Positions 52,861 to 61,407 of a DNA stretch of 64,000 nt are shown in pieces. Position 1 is the stretch's first letter, and each line of letters opens with the position of its first letter. Source of the stretch: Paenibacillus aquistagni (GTDB lineage: Bacteria > Bacillota > Bacilli > Paenibacillales > Paenibacillaceae); contig NZ_FXAZ01000004.1 in NCBI RefSeq assembly GCF_900177815.1, positions 522,153 through 586,152 of the forward strand. Reading direction: 5' to 3'. The position numbers and the translations under genes were made by a program. The notes beneath the pieces are model-generated. The model made no database searches, was not told the origin of the DNA, and worked only from the letters and a program-made list of their open reading frames with translations.

Positions 52861-52989
52861 CGCAGTCGGACAACTTCACTTCGCTTGCCTATGCCTAAGA
52901 GCAGGCTTGGCTGTTCGGAAGAGAAATTGATATTCCATTGCCTCCCTTCAAATCCATGATAGTGTGCTCTTGTACCGCTGGAATAGGTA

Positions 52990-53036
52990 AAAAAAGCAAG
53001 CGGCAACAGTTCTATTATAAACTGTCGCCGCTTGCC
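52990..53036 (-). terminator. Terminator after the carrier gene
   Basis: GCAAGCGGC-ACAGTT / AACTGT-GCCGCTTGC stem with seven Ts on the minus strand; ends the nucleoside operon before the LacI gene. Confidence 0.88.
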
Positions 53037-53047
53037 GCGTGAAGGGA

Positions 53048-54463
53048 TTACAAGAATAGCATCATCGAGAGCACGAACATAAACACAACACCTGCGATCA
53101 TCGGCACGGACGTACGGCGTACGATCTCCAATGGGCTCTTTTTCACAGAGCCGGCTACGATCAGCACAACCGCCGATACCGGAGACACTGCGCGCAGAAG
53201 GTTGCCGGCAAGTCCCATCGGAATGGAGACCGCGATCGCCGAGATGCCTGCTGCAGTGGAGAGTGCGACCATCAGTGGCACCATCGCGTAGAATAGCGCA
53301 GTACCGGAGCCGCTCAGCAATACGATGAGCGCCGTCAGCAAGACGAGAATCAGCGGCAGTACAAAGCCTAAGCCAGAGCCTTGGATATTCATCATGGCTT
53401 CTTGAAGGGCTTCGATCAGACCGATGGATTTCAATCCGGTAACAAAGATCGTGGCTGCAACGAGCAGGGCAACAATCGGCATAGCGCCGCCCATTCCTTT
53501 GAAGAAGCTCTCCGTTTGCTGCAGGGCATCCTTACCGTTCTTGCGCTTAATGGCATCACAGATGATGGCAAGTGCAAAGGAGAATAGGGTTGCAACTTCA
53601 ACATTGACGTTGATGTCCACGCCTGCGAATGTTTTTAAGCAGTATGTTACGATCAACAGCACGATCGGGAAGATTGGAAGCAGGGCATAAACGGTTTTGT
53701 ACAGTACGCCGCCTTCAATTTCCTTCACATCTTGCAGTTCCACATTGTCCACATCATTCGAATTGTTGCGCTTGTCCATAAACTTCTGCCAGAAGTAGTG
53801 AACGATCGCCATAAGAATGATCGTCGGGATCGAGATTACCGCATGATAGCGGAATACATATTCCGTAACGGTCATACCGAGGTACTCTGGGTACTTCGCA
53901 AGCTCTTGGGCGATGGCGACATTATCGCCGCCAAGCGGAGTCGGCATGACGGTTGCGGTCGTCGCAATGACGGCTGCCGCAGTCAGGGTGCTCATTCCAG
54001 CCTTGCGCATTACCGGGTACAGCGTAGCGAGCAAAATAATAGCTAGATTCGATGCGCTTGGAATAACGAGAGACAGCGCATTTCCGAGCAGGAACACAAT
54101 CGGTACGAGAATGTACGCAGATTTGATGCGGGATACGGGCTTTGTAATCACGCTTACGGTAACATCATTGGCTCCAATGGATGTCATATAGGCAGAGTAA
54201 CCGCCTAAGATCAAAATGATAAAGCCGGCTGAGGTAAGCGTTTGCTGAAATTGCTGCGCGATGGCGAACAATGGGTCCAGCCAGACCGCTCCTGTGCCCA
54301 CAAAGTCTTTGACCGCAATGCCGTTGCCTGCTGCGATACCGACAAACATGAGCACAATCCCCATGAGAAACATCGTAATCTTAATATCCATCTGCTTGAT
54401 CAACATGTAGATAACGATGGAGACAGCGATAATAGCAGAGCCATACATAATAATTGGATTCAT
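53048..54463 (-). CDS. DcuC-family carrier, probable nucleoside/ribose-linked transporter
   Basis: 471-aa membrane protein, 12 or more helices. The pattern (TMFLMGIVLMFVGIAAGNGI; IILILGGYSAYMTSIGANDV; IPSASNLAIILLATLYPVMRKAG; TPLGGDNVAIAQEL; LLSGSGTALFYAMVPLM) fits the C4-dicarboxylate uptake C family (DcuC/YfcC). It is 74 bp after the nucleoside hydrolase gene in the same operon, and DcuC-like members often accompany nucleoside hydrolases, so the substrate may be a nucleoside rather than a dicarboxylate. Coupling ion unknown. Confidence 0.8.
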   Translation of the reverse strand: MNPIIMYGSAIIAVSIVIYMLIKQMDIKITMFLMGIVLMFVGIAAGNGIAVKDFVGTGAVWLDPLFAIAQQFQQTLTSAGFIILILGGYSAYMTSIGANDVTVSVITKPVSRIKSAYILVPIVFLLGNALSLVIPSASNLAIILLATLYPVMRKAGMSTLTAAAVIATTATVMPTPLGGDNVAIAQELAKYPEYLGMTVTEYVFRYHAVISIPTIILMAIVHYFWQKFMDKRNNSNDVDNVELQDVKEIEGGVLYKTVYALLPIFPIVLLIVTYCLKTFAGVDINVNVEVATLFSFALAIICDAIKRKNGKDALQQTESFFKGMGGAMPIVALLVAATIFVTGLKSIGLIEALQEAMMNIQGSGLGFVLPLILVLLTALIVLLSGSGTALFYAMVPLMVALSTAAGISAIAVSIPMGLAGNLLRAVSPVSAVVLIVAGSVKKSPLEIVRRTSVPMIAGVVFMFVLSMMLFL

Positions 54464-54537
54464 ATGATAACCCCTATCTATTGGTTAGTGTATTTAGATT
54501 GTTATTGGGTTTTGCTGCTTAGGCTTCGGAATCCTGA

Positions 54538-55458
54538 TTAATCACATTTCTTCAAGCTGTCCATAAACCATTCTTTAAACATCACGGTATCGATATCCAA
54601 GCACACCTTCGCATTGTTCGGTTTCTTTAGATAGCCTTTCAAGTCAACGACGGTGCAGCCAGCAGTAAGACTGCCGTTCAGCTCGACATCCACATGCGTC
54701 TCAACAATCTCGAACATTTCAGGCTTCAGCAGATAAGCGATTGCACAGCTGTCGTACATTTTCAACCCCGTCTTCATGCTGCCGCCGCGATAATGCTGGA
54801 ACAGCGAGTGGATCATGCTGCCGGTCTTATTCATATCCTTCAGTGCCGCGCAGTCCTCAGGGTAGACGAGTGCTTTCCAGCCCACATCAAGACCTGCCAT
54901 TGCAATAGGGACACCGCTTGCAAACACGATTTTTGCTGCTTCAGGATCGGTTGCAATATTGAACTCGGACATTACGCCTTTATTGCCGCGGGATGCCGAA
55001 CCGCCCATCAGAACGATTTCATCAATGTTTTCTTTGACCTCAGGGTACATCTTCAGGAGCAAAGCAATATTGGTAAGCGGTCCGATCGGAACCAGAGTAA
55101 TAGGTACGGAACTATTCATAATGGTGCGGCGCATCGCATTGACTGCATGCTCGGATAATACAAGTTCCTGGGTCGGCTCTTCAAACTCATAGCCGTCCAT
55201 CCCGCTTTGTCCATGGACATTGCTCGCATCCTCGAATGCAACGAGCAATGGCTCGTTAGAGCCGATCGCTACCGGAATGTCCTTATTAAAGAACTTGAGC
55301 AGCTTAAGCGCGTTGTTCGTTACTTTGTCCACGCTTACGTTGCCGGCAATGGTCGTGATGAGCTTGACTTCAAGTTCTTCGCTGAACAGGGCGATAGCTA
55401 ATGCAACCGCATCATCAATTCCTGGATCTGTGTCAATAATAATTGGTCTTTTAAGCAT
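54538..55458 (-). CDS. Ribonucleoside hydrolase
   Basis: 306 aa, inosine-uridine preferring nucleoside hydrolase family; splits nucleosides into base and ribose. The Ca2+-binding N-terminal motif is IIIDTDPGIDDAVALAIAL (Asp pattern DxDxxxDD). NVHGQSGMDG and EFNIATDPEAAKIV (the His/Asn-Asp pocket) also match. The ATG at 55458 overlaps the ribokinase stop by 8 nt and is preceded by GGGGAGGA, so translation is coupled; an upstream ATG at 55494 is less likely. Product ribose is taken by RbsK. Confidence 0.93.
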   Translation of the reverse strand: MLKRPIIIDTDPGIDDAVALAIALFSEELEVKLITTIAGNVSVDKVTNNALKLLKFFNKDIPVAIGSNEPLLVAFEDASNVHGQSGMDGYEFEEPTQELVLSEHAVNAMRRTIMNSSVPITLVPIGPLTNIALLLKMYPEVKENIDEIVLMGGSASRGNKGVMSEFNIATDPEAAKIVFASGVPIAMAGLDVGWKALVYPEDCAALKDMNKTGSMIHSLFQHYRGGSMKTGLKMYDSCAIAYLLKPEMFEIVETHVDVELNGSLTAGCTVVDLKGYLKKPNNAKVCLDIDTVMFKEWFMDSLKKCD

Positions 55459-56383
55459 GGCTGAATTCCTCCCCAAAATAGTGTTCGATTTCACTTAGCG
55501 TAGGAATGGATTGCTGTGCTCCACGCTTCGTAATGGTTAATGCTGCTGCCTTTGTTGCAAATTCCATGCTGCGTGCAAGATCTTGATGCTTCAACATTGC
55601 ATATGCCAATGCCCCGATGTAGGCATCGCCTGCAGCTGTAGTATCTATGACTTGCTCCATCTTGTAGCTTGGGATATGAATGAGCTTATCTTGCTCTAGT
55701 GTTACGCTGCCTTCAGAGCCCAACGTAATGATGATGGAGTCAACACCTTTGCTATGAAAATAGGCGATAGCCTCTTCGCAGTCTTCTACATGCTGCGGAT
55801 GAATATTCGTGAGAAATGCGCATTCTGTCTGATTGACAATCAATAGATCGATATCCTGATAGGCTTGATCCGCAATATGCTGAGCAGGAGCTGCGTTAAG
55901 CACGGTGTACAATCCCTGCTTCTTCGCAGTATGCAGGGCGGAGATCGTAGACTCGTAATCGCACTCGAACTGAGTCAGGAACATATCGCCTGGTTGTCCG
56001 ACCTTGCCTAAGGCCTGCTCCACATCCTCAGCAGTTAAGGCGTGGTTCGCGCCATGGCTCAAGATGATGCGATTGTCTCCGTCAATACAAGTAATCATCG
56101 CCACTCCAGTCGGCGTATGCTCTGCAATATGAATGTTGGAGCAATCAACACCAGCAGCTGCGAGCTGCTCGCTCAGCTTGTCTCCAAACACATCCTTGCC
56201 CACACTGGCTATCATGCAGGTGGCTGCTCCCATCTTCGCAGCAGCAACGGCTTGATTGCCGCCCTTGCCTCCAGGATTCGTCATGAAGTTCCGCCCGGCA
56301 ATGGTTTCTCCTTGCTGCGGAAGCATGTCTGCTTCAATAGTTATATCCATGTTCAAGCTTCCAAACACAATCAACTTGCTCAC
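55451..56383 (-). CDS. rbsK: Ribokinase
   Basis: 310-aa PfkB-family sugar kinase. Substrate motif GSLNMDITIEADMLPQQGET and GGKGGNQAVAAAKMGA, ATP-binding DTTAAGDAYIGALAYAML with the base-catalyst Asp. Makes ribose 5-phosphate for the pentose pathway. Overlaps the nucleoside hydrolase start by 8 nt. Begins 24 bp after the GNAT stop with an AGGAGAG site. Local partner of the hydrolase suggests salvage of ribose from nucleosides. Confidence 0.94.
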   Translation of the reverse strand: MSKLIVFGSLNMDITIEADMLPQQGETIAGRNFMTNPGGKGGNQAVAAAKMGAATCMIASVGKDVFGDKLSEQLAAAGVDCSNIHIAEHTPTGVAMITCIDGDNRIILSHGANHALTAEDVEQALGKVGQPGDMFLTQFECDYESTISALHTAKKQGLYTVLNAAPAQHIADQAYQDIDLLIVNQTECAFLTNIHPQHVEDCEEAIAYFHSKGVDSIIITLGSEGSVTLEQDKLIHIPSYKMEQVIDTTAAGDAYIGALAYAMLKHQDLARSMEFATKAAALTITKRGAQQSIPTLSEIEHYFGEEFSHA

Positions 56384-56407
56384 GTTATCTCTCCTCCTTG
56401 CTCTTCG

Positions 56408-56845
56408 TCACTTCACGAACTTCACCATTCCATATCCATGCTGTTCATTAGGGCGACGAATAAACCCAAACTTCTCGTAAAAGCACTCTGTATTCGGCGT
56501 GCACATCAGCCCTATATAAGCAGAAGGGCAGGCTTTCTTGTATATATAGTCCAAAATCGAGTGCATAAGCATCGTTCCGACGGATCTGTGTTGATAAGCA
56601 GGATCGACAACGACATCTTTGATAAAAAACACGATGCGATCATCACCAACGACTCTCGCAATGCCAACGGGACGCTCCTCTTCATACACGACGACAGAAT
56701 ATAAGGTGTTTTTCAGGGCTGCCTTCACATCCTCAAGCGGGTACGGCTGAAACAGATCAGAACAGGTTTGACGCAAATCGCAATAGATTTGGGGTGTCAG
56801 CGCATTCGGTGCCACTTGTAATTCGGAAGTAAAATTCATGGTCAT
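56408..56845 (-). CDS. GNAT-family N-acetyltransferase
   Basis: 145 aa, acetyl-CoA-dependent. Motif A: VVDPAYQHRSVGTMLMHSIL; later IGLMCTPNTECFYEKFGFIRRP is the typical end strand. First gene of the nucleoside operon, 24 bp before rbsK, GGAAG site upstream. Acceptor unknown. Its place ahead of a catabolic kinase suggests a small amine or nucleoside-derived substrate, but this is only positional. Confidence 0.88.
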   Translation of the reverse strand: MTMNFTSELQVAPNALTPQIYCDLRQTCSDLFQPYPLEDVKAALKNTLYSVVVYEEERPVGIARVVGDDRIVFFIKDVVVDPAYQHRSVGTMLMHSILDYIYKKACPSAYIGLMCTPNTECFYEKFGFIRRPNEQHGYGMVKFVK

Positions 56846-56878
56846 TTCACTTCTTCCAATAATGGATTTTGATGTTGA

Positions 56879-56890
56879 TAAAACGTTTTA
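56879..56890. promoter_or_regulatory. LacI-type operator TAAAACGTTTTA
   Basis: Perfect 12-bp palindrome with central CG, 33 bp before the GNAT start and downstream of the minus-strand promoter. Confidence 0.75.
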
Positions 56891-56906
56891 CCATGTTTCT
56901 GATTTT

Positions 56907-56936
56907 ATGTTAACACCGTCCTGAAAGCGTTGTCAA
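56907..56936 (-). promoter_or_regulatory. Promoter of the nucleoside operon
   Basis: On the minus strand TTGACA (56936-56931), 18-bp spacer, TAACAT (56912-56907). The operator just downstream would block it. Confidence 0.65.
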
Positions 56937-57042
56937 TATGTTGGTCTCATATTTTTTTTGCGCGCAATCGAATGAGAGGAATGAAGTAAGCGTGGGTTAT
57001 GGATTTGGATGTTCCATGGTTCTTTTTTCTTGTGAAAAAGTA

Positions 57043-57072
57043 TTGACATGGGACTGCATTTTTTACTAGTAT
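57043..57072 (+). promoter_or_regulatory. Promoter of the guanidine leader
   Basis: TTGACA (57043-57048), 18-bp spacer, TAGTAT (57067-57072). Confidence 0.7.
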
Positions 57073-57154
57073 GAACGTAATTCAATCATTACTGTTCGCC
57101 TGTGAGCATCTGTTAGATCGGAGTCATATGCATTAGCAATCCGACATTTGAATA

Positions 57155-57265
57155 CGAAGCGTTCTCTAGGGTTCCGCAGCGATATGCTTGACGCAGCTGG
57201 TCTGGTCCGAGAGAGAACCGCAGCTTGCGCTGTGACACGGAGGGATAAAAGCCTGGGAGATCATT
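57155..57265 (+). promoter_or_regulatory. Guanidine-I (ykkC) riboswitch
   Basis: Conserved blocks TCTAGGGTTCCGC, CTGGTCCGAGAGAGAACC, ACACGGAGGGATAAAAGCCTGGGAGA match the ykkC/yxkD class subtype 1. An overlapping terminator (57250-57296) is the on-switch platform. Confidence 0.95.
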
Positions 57266-57296
57266 CATCAACGATGAATATCTTCTGGGCTTTTTT
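57250..57296 (+). terminator. Guanidine riboswitch terminator
   Basis: AGCC-GGGAGAT-ATTCATC / GATGAAT-ATCTTC-GGCT with T-run, sharing the aptamer 3' block GCCTGGGAGA, so guanidine binding prevents termination. Confidence 0.88.
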
Positions 57297-57379
57297 GCTC
57301 TATCTGTGTATGTTTGTTCGAATGAACAGAATTGCCGAATGGGAACACTTAGGAACAAGAGAAGGAGGCGCAATATCGA

Positions 57380-57730
57380 ATGAATGCACAATGGCTAAAA
57401 GTATTTATCGCAGCATTTTTTGAAGTTTTTTGGGTGATTGGACTTAAGCATGCGAGCACCCCTTTGGAATGGGCGGGAACGATAATAAGCATCGTTGTCA
57501 GCTTTTATATGATGATTCATGCAGGGAGGACGCTCCCGGTGGGGACGGTGTACGCTGTATTCGTGGGACTTGGAACGGCGGGCACGGTATTCTCCGAGAT
57601 CGTATTTTTTGGAGAGCCCTTTAAGCTTGCGAAGCTGGTCCTGATTGTGATTTTGCTTATCGGTGTGATTGGCCTGAAGATGGTCACGAAGACCCATTCT
57701 TTGGATGAAAAAGGAGGTGCGTCGGCATGA
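57380..57730 (+). CDS. ykkC: Guanidinium exporter subunit, SMR family (YkkC-like)
   Basis: 116 aa, four membrane helices. Glu14 in [11 protein letters not shown] is the coupling acid, followed by [31 protein letters not shown], the SMR motif. Forms a heterodimer with the next gene product, exporting guanidinium for protons. Last base pairs overlap the next ATG (ATGA). The guanidine-I riboswitch in front supports this substrate. AGGAGG upstream. Confidence 0.92.
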   Translation: MNAQWLKVFIAAFFEVFWVIGLKHASTPLEWAGTIISIVVSFYMMIHAGRTLPVGTVYAVFVGLGTAGTVFSEIVFFGEPFKLAKLVLIVILLIGVIGLKMVTKTHSLDEKGGASA

Positions 57731-58041
57731 GCTGGGTCTTTCTTGTCTTAGCAGGAGTATGTGAGATGATGGGTGTGTTAATGATCAACAAATGGCATCA
57801 TGACAAAAGTCTATTGTCCCTTTTATACTTGTTCGCAGGCTTTGGCGCCAGCTTTGTATTGCTGGCGTTGGCTATGGAATCGCTGCCGATGGGGACAGCT
57901 TATGCCATCTGGACCGGAATAGGGGCTTCTGGCGGCGCCATTCTAGGCATGATCTTCTATCAGGAGCCGAAGAATGCAGCAAGGCTGTTTTTTATTGCCT
58001 TAGTGCTTGGCTCAGCGGTAGGGTTGAAGCTGATTTCCTAA
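57727..58041 (+). CDS. ykkD: Guanidinium exporter subunit, SMR family (YkkD-like)
   Basis: 104 aa, four helices. [12 protein letters not shown] carries the essential Glu near residue 13, [32 protein letters not shown] is the SMR signature. Second half of the paired exporter; 4-nt overlap with ykkC ensures equal synthesis. A terminator follows (58069-58101). Confidence 0.92.
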   Translation: MSWVFLVLAGVCEMMGVLMINKWHHDKSLLSLLYLFAGFGASFVLLALAMESLPMGTAYAIWTGIGASGGAILGMIFYQEPKNAARLFFIALVLGSAVGLKLIS

Positions 58042-58068
58042 TTTGCAGACTATAAGACAACACGCTGC

Positions 58069-58101
58069 AAGACGTCTGTTTGGCACAGGCGTCTTTTTTG
58101 T
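58069..58101 (+). terminator. Terminator of the SMR operon
   Basis: AAGACGTCTGT / ACAGGCGTCTT stem and T-run. Confidence 0.85.
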
Positions 58102-58111
58102 TTTGTGGGAA

Positions 58112-58139
58112 TGCAACCCAAATCATGACTCGCTGCATC
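58112..58139 (+). promoter_or_regulatory. ECF-type promoter, probable autoregulation
   Basis: TGCAACC (58112-58118) and GCATCTA (CATC at 58136-58139) with 17 bp between, resembling GCAACC..CGTC promoters used by Firmicute ECF sigma factors. It lies 32 bp before the sigma gene ATG. Confidence 0.5.
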
Positions 58140-58171
58140 TATACTTATAGAGATGCGGGGTGACATAAACC

Positions 58172-58747
58172 ATGGAAGAGGAATGGGTAGCGCGGCTGCT
58201 TCAACAGGATAAGGAGGCGCTAGCCTTAATCGTGGAGCAGTATGGGGATGATGTGCTGCGAACGGCACGATGGCTGACAGGAGATTACCATGCGGCAGAA
58301 GATATTGTGCAAGAGGTTTTTCTAAAGGTTTACCGTTCAATTGGCCAATTGCGGGAACCTTCGAAGCTTCGCCCATGGATCATGAAGATAACGGTGCATA
58401 TGTGCAAGGCACAGATGAGAAAAGCCTCATGGTCGCAGCTTCTGCTTAATCCTAAGGGCTGGGCTTTGTTGTTTGTTCGCTCCGATCACATGGTCGCTAT
58501 AGATGAAGACATCAGTCTGCGCCTAACATTGGAGGAGATTCTGAAGGAGCTTCCTTATCACTATCGAGAGGTTATTGTCCTGCACTATTATTATGATCTA
58601 TCCATTGATCAGATGCGGGAGTGGACAGGAGTATCTGCTGGAACGCTCAAGAGCCGCTTATCGCGTGCCAGAATGAGACTGAGTCAGTTGTGGAAGGAGG
58701 AAGAAGATAATGAGACCGCGTTCGAATCCACAAAAGGCATGGGATGA
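58172..58747 (+). CDS. ECF RNA polymerase sigma factor
   Basis: 191 aa, sigma-70 family group 4. Region 2: GDYHAAEDIVQEVFLKVYRSI, linking with PWIMKITVHMCKAQMRK; region 4: LPYHYREVIVLHYYYDLSIDQMREWTGVSAGTLKSRLSRARMRL. GGGGTGA upstream of ATG. Overlaps the next gene by 38 nt, a layout typical of sigma/anti-sigma pairs. An ECF-like promoter upstream suggests self-control. Signal unknown; partners are membrane-exposed. Confidence 0.94.
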   Translation: MEEEWVARLLQQDKEALALIVEQYGDDVLRTARWLTGDYHAAEDIVQEVFLKVYRSIGQLREPSKLRPWIMKITVHMCKAQMRKASWSQLLLNPKGWALLFVRSDHMVAIDEDISLRLTLEEILKELPYHYREVIVLHYYYDLSIDQMREWTGVSAGTLKSRLSRARMRLSQLWKEEEDNETAFESTKGMG

Positions 58748-59066
58748 ACAGCTTCGCGAGCTTATGCAGCATGAAAGCGAGCAAATGAAGCTGGATGCGC
58801 GAATCAAGGAGCAAATCGTTGAGCAAGCCAAGCCGTCGCTATGGGAACGGAGAATAAAGATACGCATCTCTGTCATTATGGCCATCAGCTGTATATATGT
58901 TCTGGCTATTGTGCTCCCCCTTTGGATGCCGCAACAGGAAGCTCAGCTTCGTGCAGGCCATGATGAGCGCATCCTTTCATATGAGCAAGGGGTTCTTTAT
59001 GTAATTGATGGCAGCTACATCGTTCGGCAGGACTTGTTCTGGAGGGAAGCAGATGAGACACGTTGA
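58710..59066 (+). CDS. Putative anti-sigma factor, single-pass membrane protein
   Basis: 118 aa. Cytoplasmic N-terminus with charged helices (EQLRELMQHESEQMKLDARIKEQIVEQAKP), one membrane span at about residues 52-72 (ISVIMAISCIYVLAIVLPLWM), short outer domain. No ZAS zinc motif, so the link to anti-sigma function rests on the overlap with the sigma gene and topology. Its 3' end overlaps the next start by 14 nt. Confidence 0.7.
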   Translation: MRPRSNPQKAWDEQLRELMQHESEQMKLDARIKEQIVEQAKPSLWERRIKIRISVIMAISCIYVLAIVLPLWMPQQEAQLRAGHDERILSYEQGVLYVIDGSYIVRQDLFWREADETR

Positions 59067-60564
59067 GATAAAAGTTAAATATGTAGTGCTAGGTGTTGTG
59101 GCAGCCCTCCTTCTTGCTGCTTTCGTTTTTGGGACGTATTCATTGCAAAAGGATGGCGGAAAAAAGGCAGGCTTTGCTGCTCTGGCAGAAATGCTGGCTG
59201 AACATTACACCATTACGCCCGGACGGTGGTTTGCCAGCACTATCTCGGCAGGCAGCGCGGATGATATTGAAGTATCCATTGGTTCCAATATGGCATCTAC
59301 CAGTTTCTCGGAATCAGAGCATAGCCTTACGCTGGAAGAGGCTGTTGATCGGTTGGAGCGATTGAGAGAGCGCCATCCGAACTTCGAGCCGCAGAGTGTG
59401 CGGCTTCGGCTAGCCTTGTATGAGATGAAGCTTAACCATCATAGACGGGCGAAGGAGCTGTATGAGGAGGAGATCGCAAGCGGAGGCAAACTCTTTGGAG
59501 AACATGAGCTTGCCTATGCACTGCTGCAGACCATGCACCCAGAGGAGGGAAAGACCCCTGTCGTAGAGGGAAGCGTCACCGCAGCAGGCAAACCGCTCGC
59601 TTATGCTTATGTCTCCTTGCTGCCAGAGCAGCGTAATAGCACCTCGATGCCGGCCCGCAACTTTTACGACACGGTACTTGCGGATGAGCGAGGTACATTT
59701 CGCTTCTACGATGTGACTCCAGGAAGCTATCAGATTGTTTATGGAACGACATTCAATCAAATTAAAGGAAATACGCTCTCCCATGAGGGGAACGATCATA
59801 TTAAAGTCATACAAGGCCAGACAGCGACGATTCATAGTGTATTCCGGCCGAATCTATCTATTATGCCGCTGGCTCAACCTTCCTATCGCGCGGGTGATAA
59901 CATCGTCTTTCAATGGTCGCAGGACCCAGCAGCCGCTTACTACAAGCTCACCTTAATCGAGCTTAAGGAGCTGGAGGAAGGAAAATGGGAGCAGCTCAGT
60001 CATGTGCAGCTGAAGGAACGGCATACCGAAACCTCCGCCTCCTACACGGTGAATGAGCTGCGGCAGTATGCGGTGCCGGGTGGAGCAACCAGTTACGGTG
60101 AAGAGCAGTATCGCATCCATTCACCTTATGTGCTCGGCTTAGCCTTCCCCGGCAGTCAGTGGCTGTGGCAGGTGGATGCTTATAATGAAGAAGATGTGCA
60201 GATCAGCAGTTCGCGAGATTATTTTGTTATCGAAGGAGAGATTGATCTGCTGCGCATACACAACGAAGAGATATCCGAAGGAGACGAACTGTTTCTAAAA
60301 GGCGCGTATCAAGAAGCGGTGCTCGCTTATGAACGGGAAGGAAGCGATCAAGCGAGGCGCAAGGCCGCGACCATCTACATGCTTGGACTAGATTGGCGAG
60401 GGAAGGCGGATTATCGCAAAGCGGTTGATCTGTTGGAGCAAATAAAGGATATCAAGGAGCGGGATCTGGTCGATCTTGAGTTCAGCTATCGGCGATTGGG
60501 AAATGAGAAGAAGGCCGATGAGCTATTAAAGACCCTTGAACAAATGAAGAATAATGAAGAATGA
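59053..60564 (+). CDS. Membrane-anchored TPR protein with carboxypeptidase-regulatory-like domain
   Basis: 503 aa, N-terminal membrane anchor (YVVLGVVAALLLAAFVFGTY), so mostly outside. A middle beta-sandwich (VVEGSVTAAGKPLAYAYVSLLPEQ..GTFRFYDVTPGSYQIVYGT) is of the carboxypeptidase-regulatory type, then an Ig-like part (GDNIVFQWSQDPAAAYYKLTL), and TPR-like helices at the end (EGDELFLKGAYQEAVLAYEREG). The ATG at 59053 follows GGAGGG. Third gene of the ECF operon; likely the envelope-sensing or effector component. Confidence 0.8.
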   Translation: MRHVEIKVKYVVLGVVAALLLAAFVFGTYSLQKDGGKKAGFAALAEMLAEHYTITPGRWFASTISAGSADDIEVSIGSNMASTSFSESEHSLTLEEAVDRLERLRERHPNFEPQSVRLRLALYEMKLNHHRRAKELYEEEIASGGKLFGEHELAYALLQTMHPEEGKTPVVEGSVTAAGKPLAYAYVSLLPEQRNSTSMPARNFYDTVLADERGTFRFYDVTPGSYQIVYGTTFNQIKGNTLSHEGNDHIKVIQGQTATIHSVFRPNLSIMPLAQPSYRAGDNIVFQWSQDPAAAYYKLTLIELKELEEGKWEQLSHVQLKERHTETSASYTVNELRQYAVPGGATSYGEEQYRIHSPYVLGLAFPGSQWLWQVDAYNEEDVQISSSRDYFVIEGEIDLLRIHNEEISEGDELFLKGAYQEAVLAYEREGSDQARRKAATIYMLGLDWRGKADYRKAVDLLEQIKDIKERDLVDLEFSYRRLGNEKKADELLKTLEQMKNNEE

Positions 60565-60675
60565 GGTCAAAGGGATGAGAGGAAAGCAGGAGCGGCACAG
60601 CGAAAAGTGCAGCAGATGAAAAGCAAGGGTGAGGCAGTGTCTCCTGCAAGGCATTGAGAAAAGGAAATAAGAAGG

Positions 60676-60764
60676 CGAAAGAGACTCTTGCCCCACAGTG
60701 TGAGGATGATCATGAAGCGTTGGTGAAAAAACACGGGATGCTCATTAGACTAGAGTCTCTTTGC
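60676..60764 (+). terminator. Long-range hairpin after the ECF operon
   Basis: AAAGAGACTCT and AGAGTCTCTTT arms, 60 nt apart, the second followed by a weak T tail. Possible terminator. Confidence 0.4.
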
Positions 60765-60843
60765 GCTTTATCGGTTATCGAGCTTCATACGGTTGAGTTA
60801 ATCGCGAAGCGCAGTTGAAGCCATTTCTTATGACTAGCTATGC

Positions 60844-61383
60844 TCAAGCCATTACCCCCAGCACAATACCTCCGTATAGGAATGCTGCAAGGATGACAGG
60901 AGCGGGATGAATCTTTTTAATATGCAGCGCCCAGAAGGACAGTGCTCCAATAATGAGAGGATGAAGCCAGCCAATCTCTTGTACCGACTGGCTCGCAAGC
61001 TGCCAAGTCAAGACGATCATAAGAATGGCGATGACAGGCTGCACGAGCAGGGTCATACCCTTCACAGCACGGGACTGCTGGTATTTTTTTAGAAGCTTCA
61101 TTAACCAGATCAGGGCTAGCGCTGTAGGCACAATCGTCCCGATTAATGCGGCAGCCATGCCGGTGAGGCCTCCTATATGATAGCCAACATAGGCCGCTAC
61201 CTTCGTTGCAATCGGCCCCGGAAGCGTATTGCCAAGGGCCAGCATATTCGCGAATTCAAGATCTGTCAGCCAGTGGTAATGCGTTACGATCTCTTGGTAC
61301 ATGAGCGGAATGGAAGCAGGGCCGCCGCCGTAGCCTAATATATTTGCCATAAAGAAACCGATGATAAGGTTCAGCCAATCCAT
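60844..61383 (-). CDS. Chromate transporter, half protein B
   Basis: 179 aa ChrA-like membrane half with GYGGGPASIPLMYQE and ALGNTLPGPIATKVAAYVGY. About half the length of full ChrA (two similar halves). AAGGAG precedes ATG. 24 bp after half A on the same strand. Paired short-chain CHR proteins work together; chromate or sulfate export is the family expectation, not shown here. Confidence 0.88.
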   Translation of the reverse strand: MDWLNLIIGFFMANILGYGGGPASIPLMYQEIVTHYHWLTDLEFANMLALGNTLPGPIATKVAAYVGYHIGGLTGMAAALIGTIVPTALALIWLMKLLKKYQQSRAVKGMTLLVQPVIAILMIVLTWQLASQSVQEIGWLHPLIIGALSFWALHIKKIHPAPVILAAFLYGGIVLGVMA

Positions 61384-61407
61384 ATGAGGTCATACTCCTT
61401 TCTCAGC

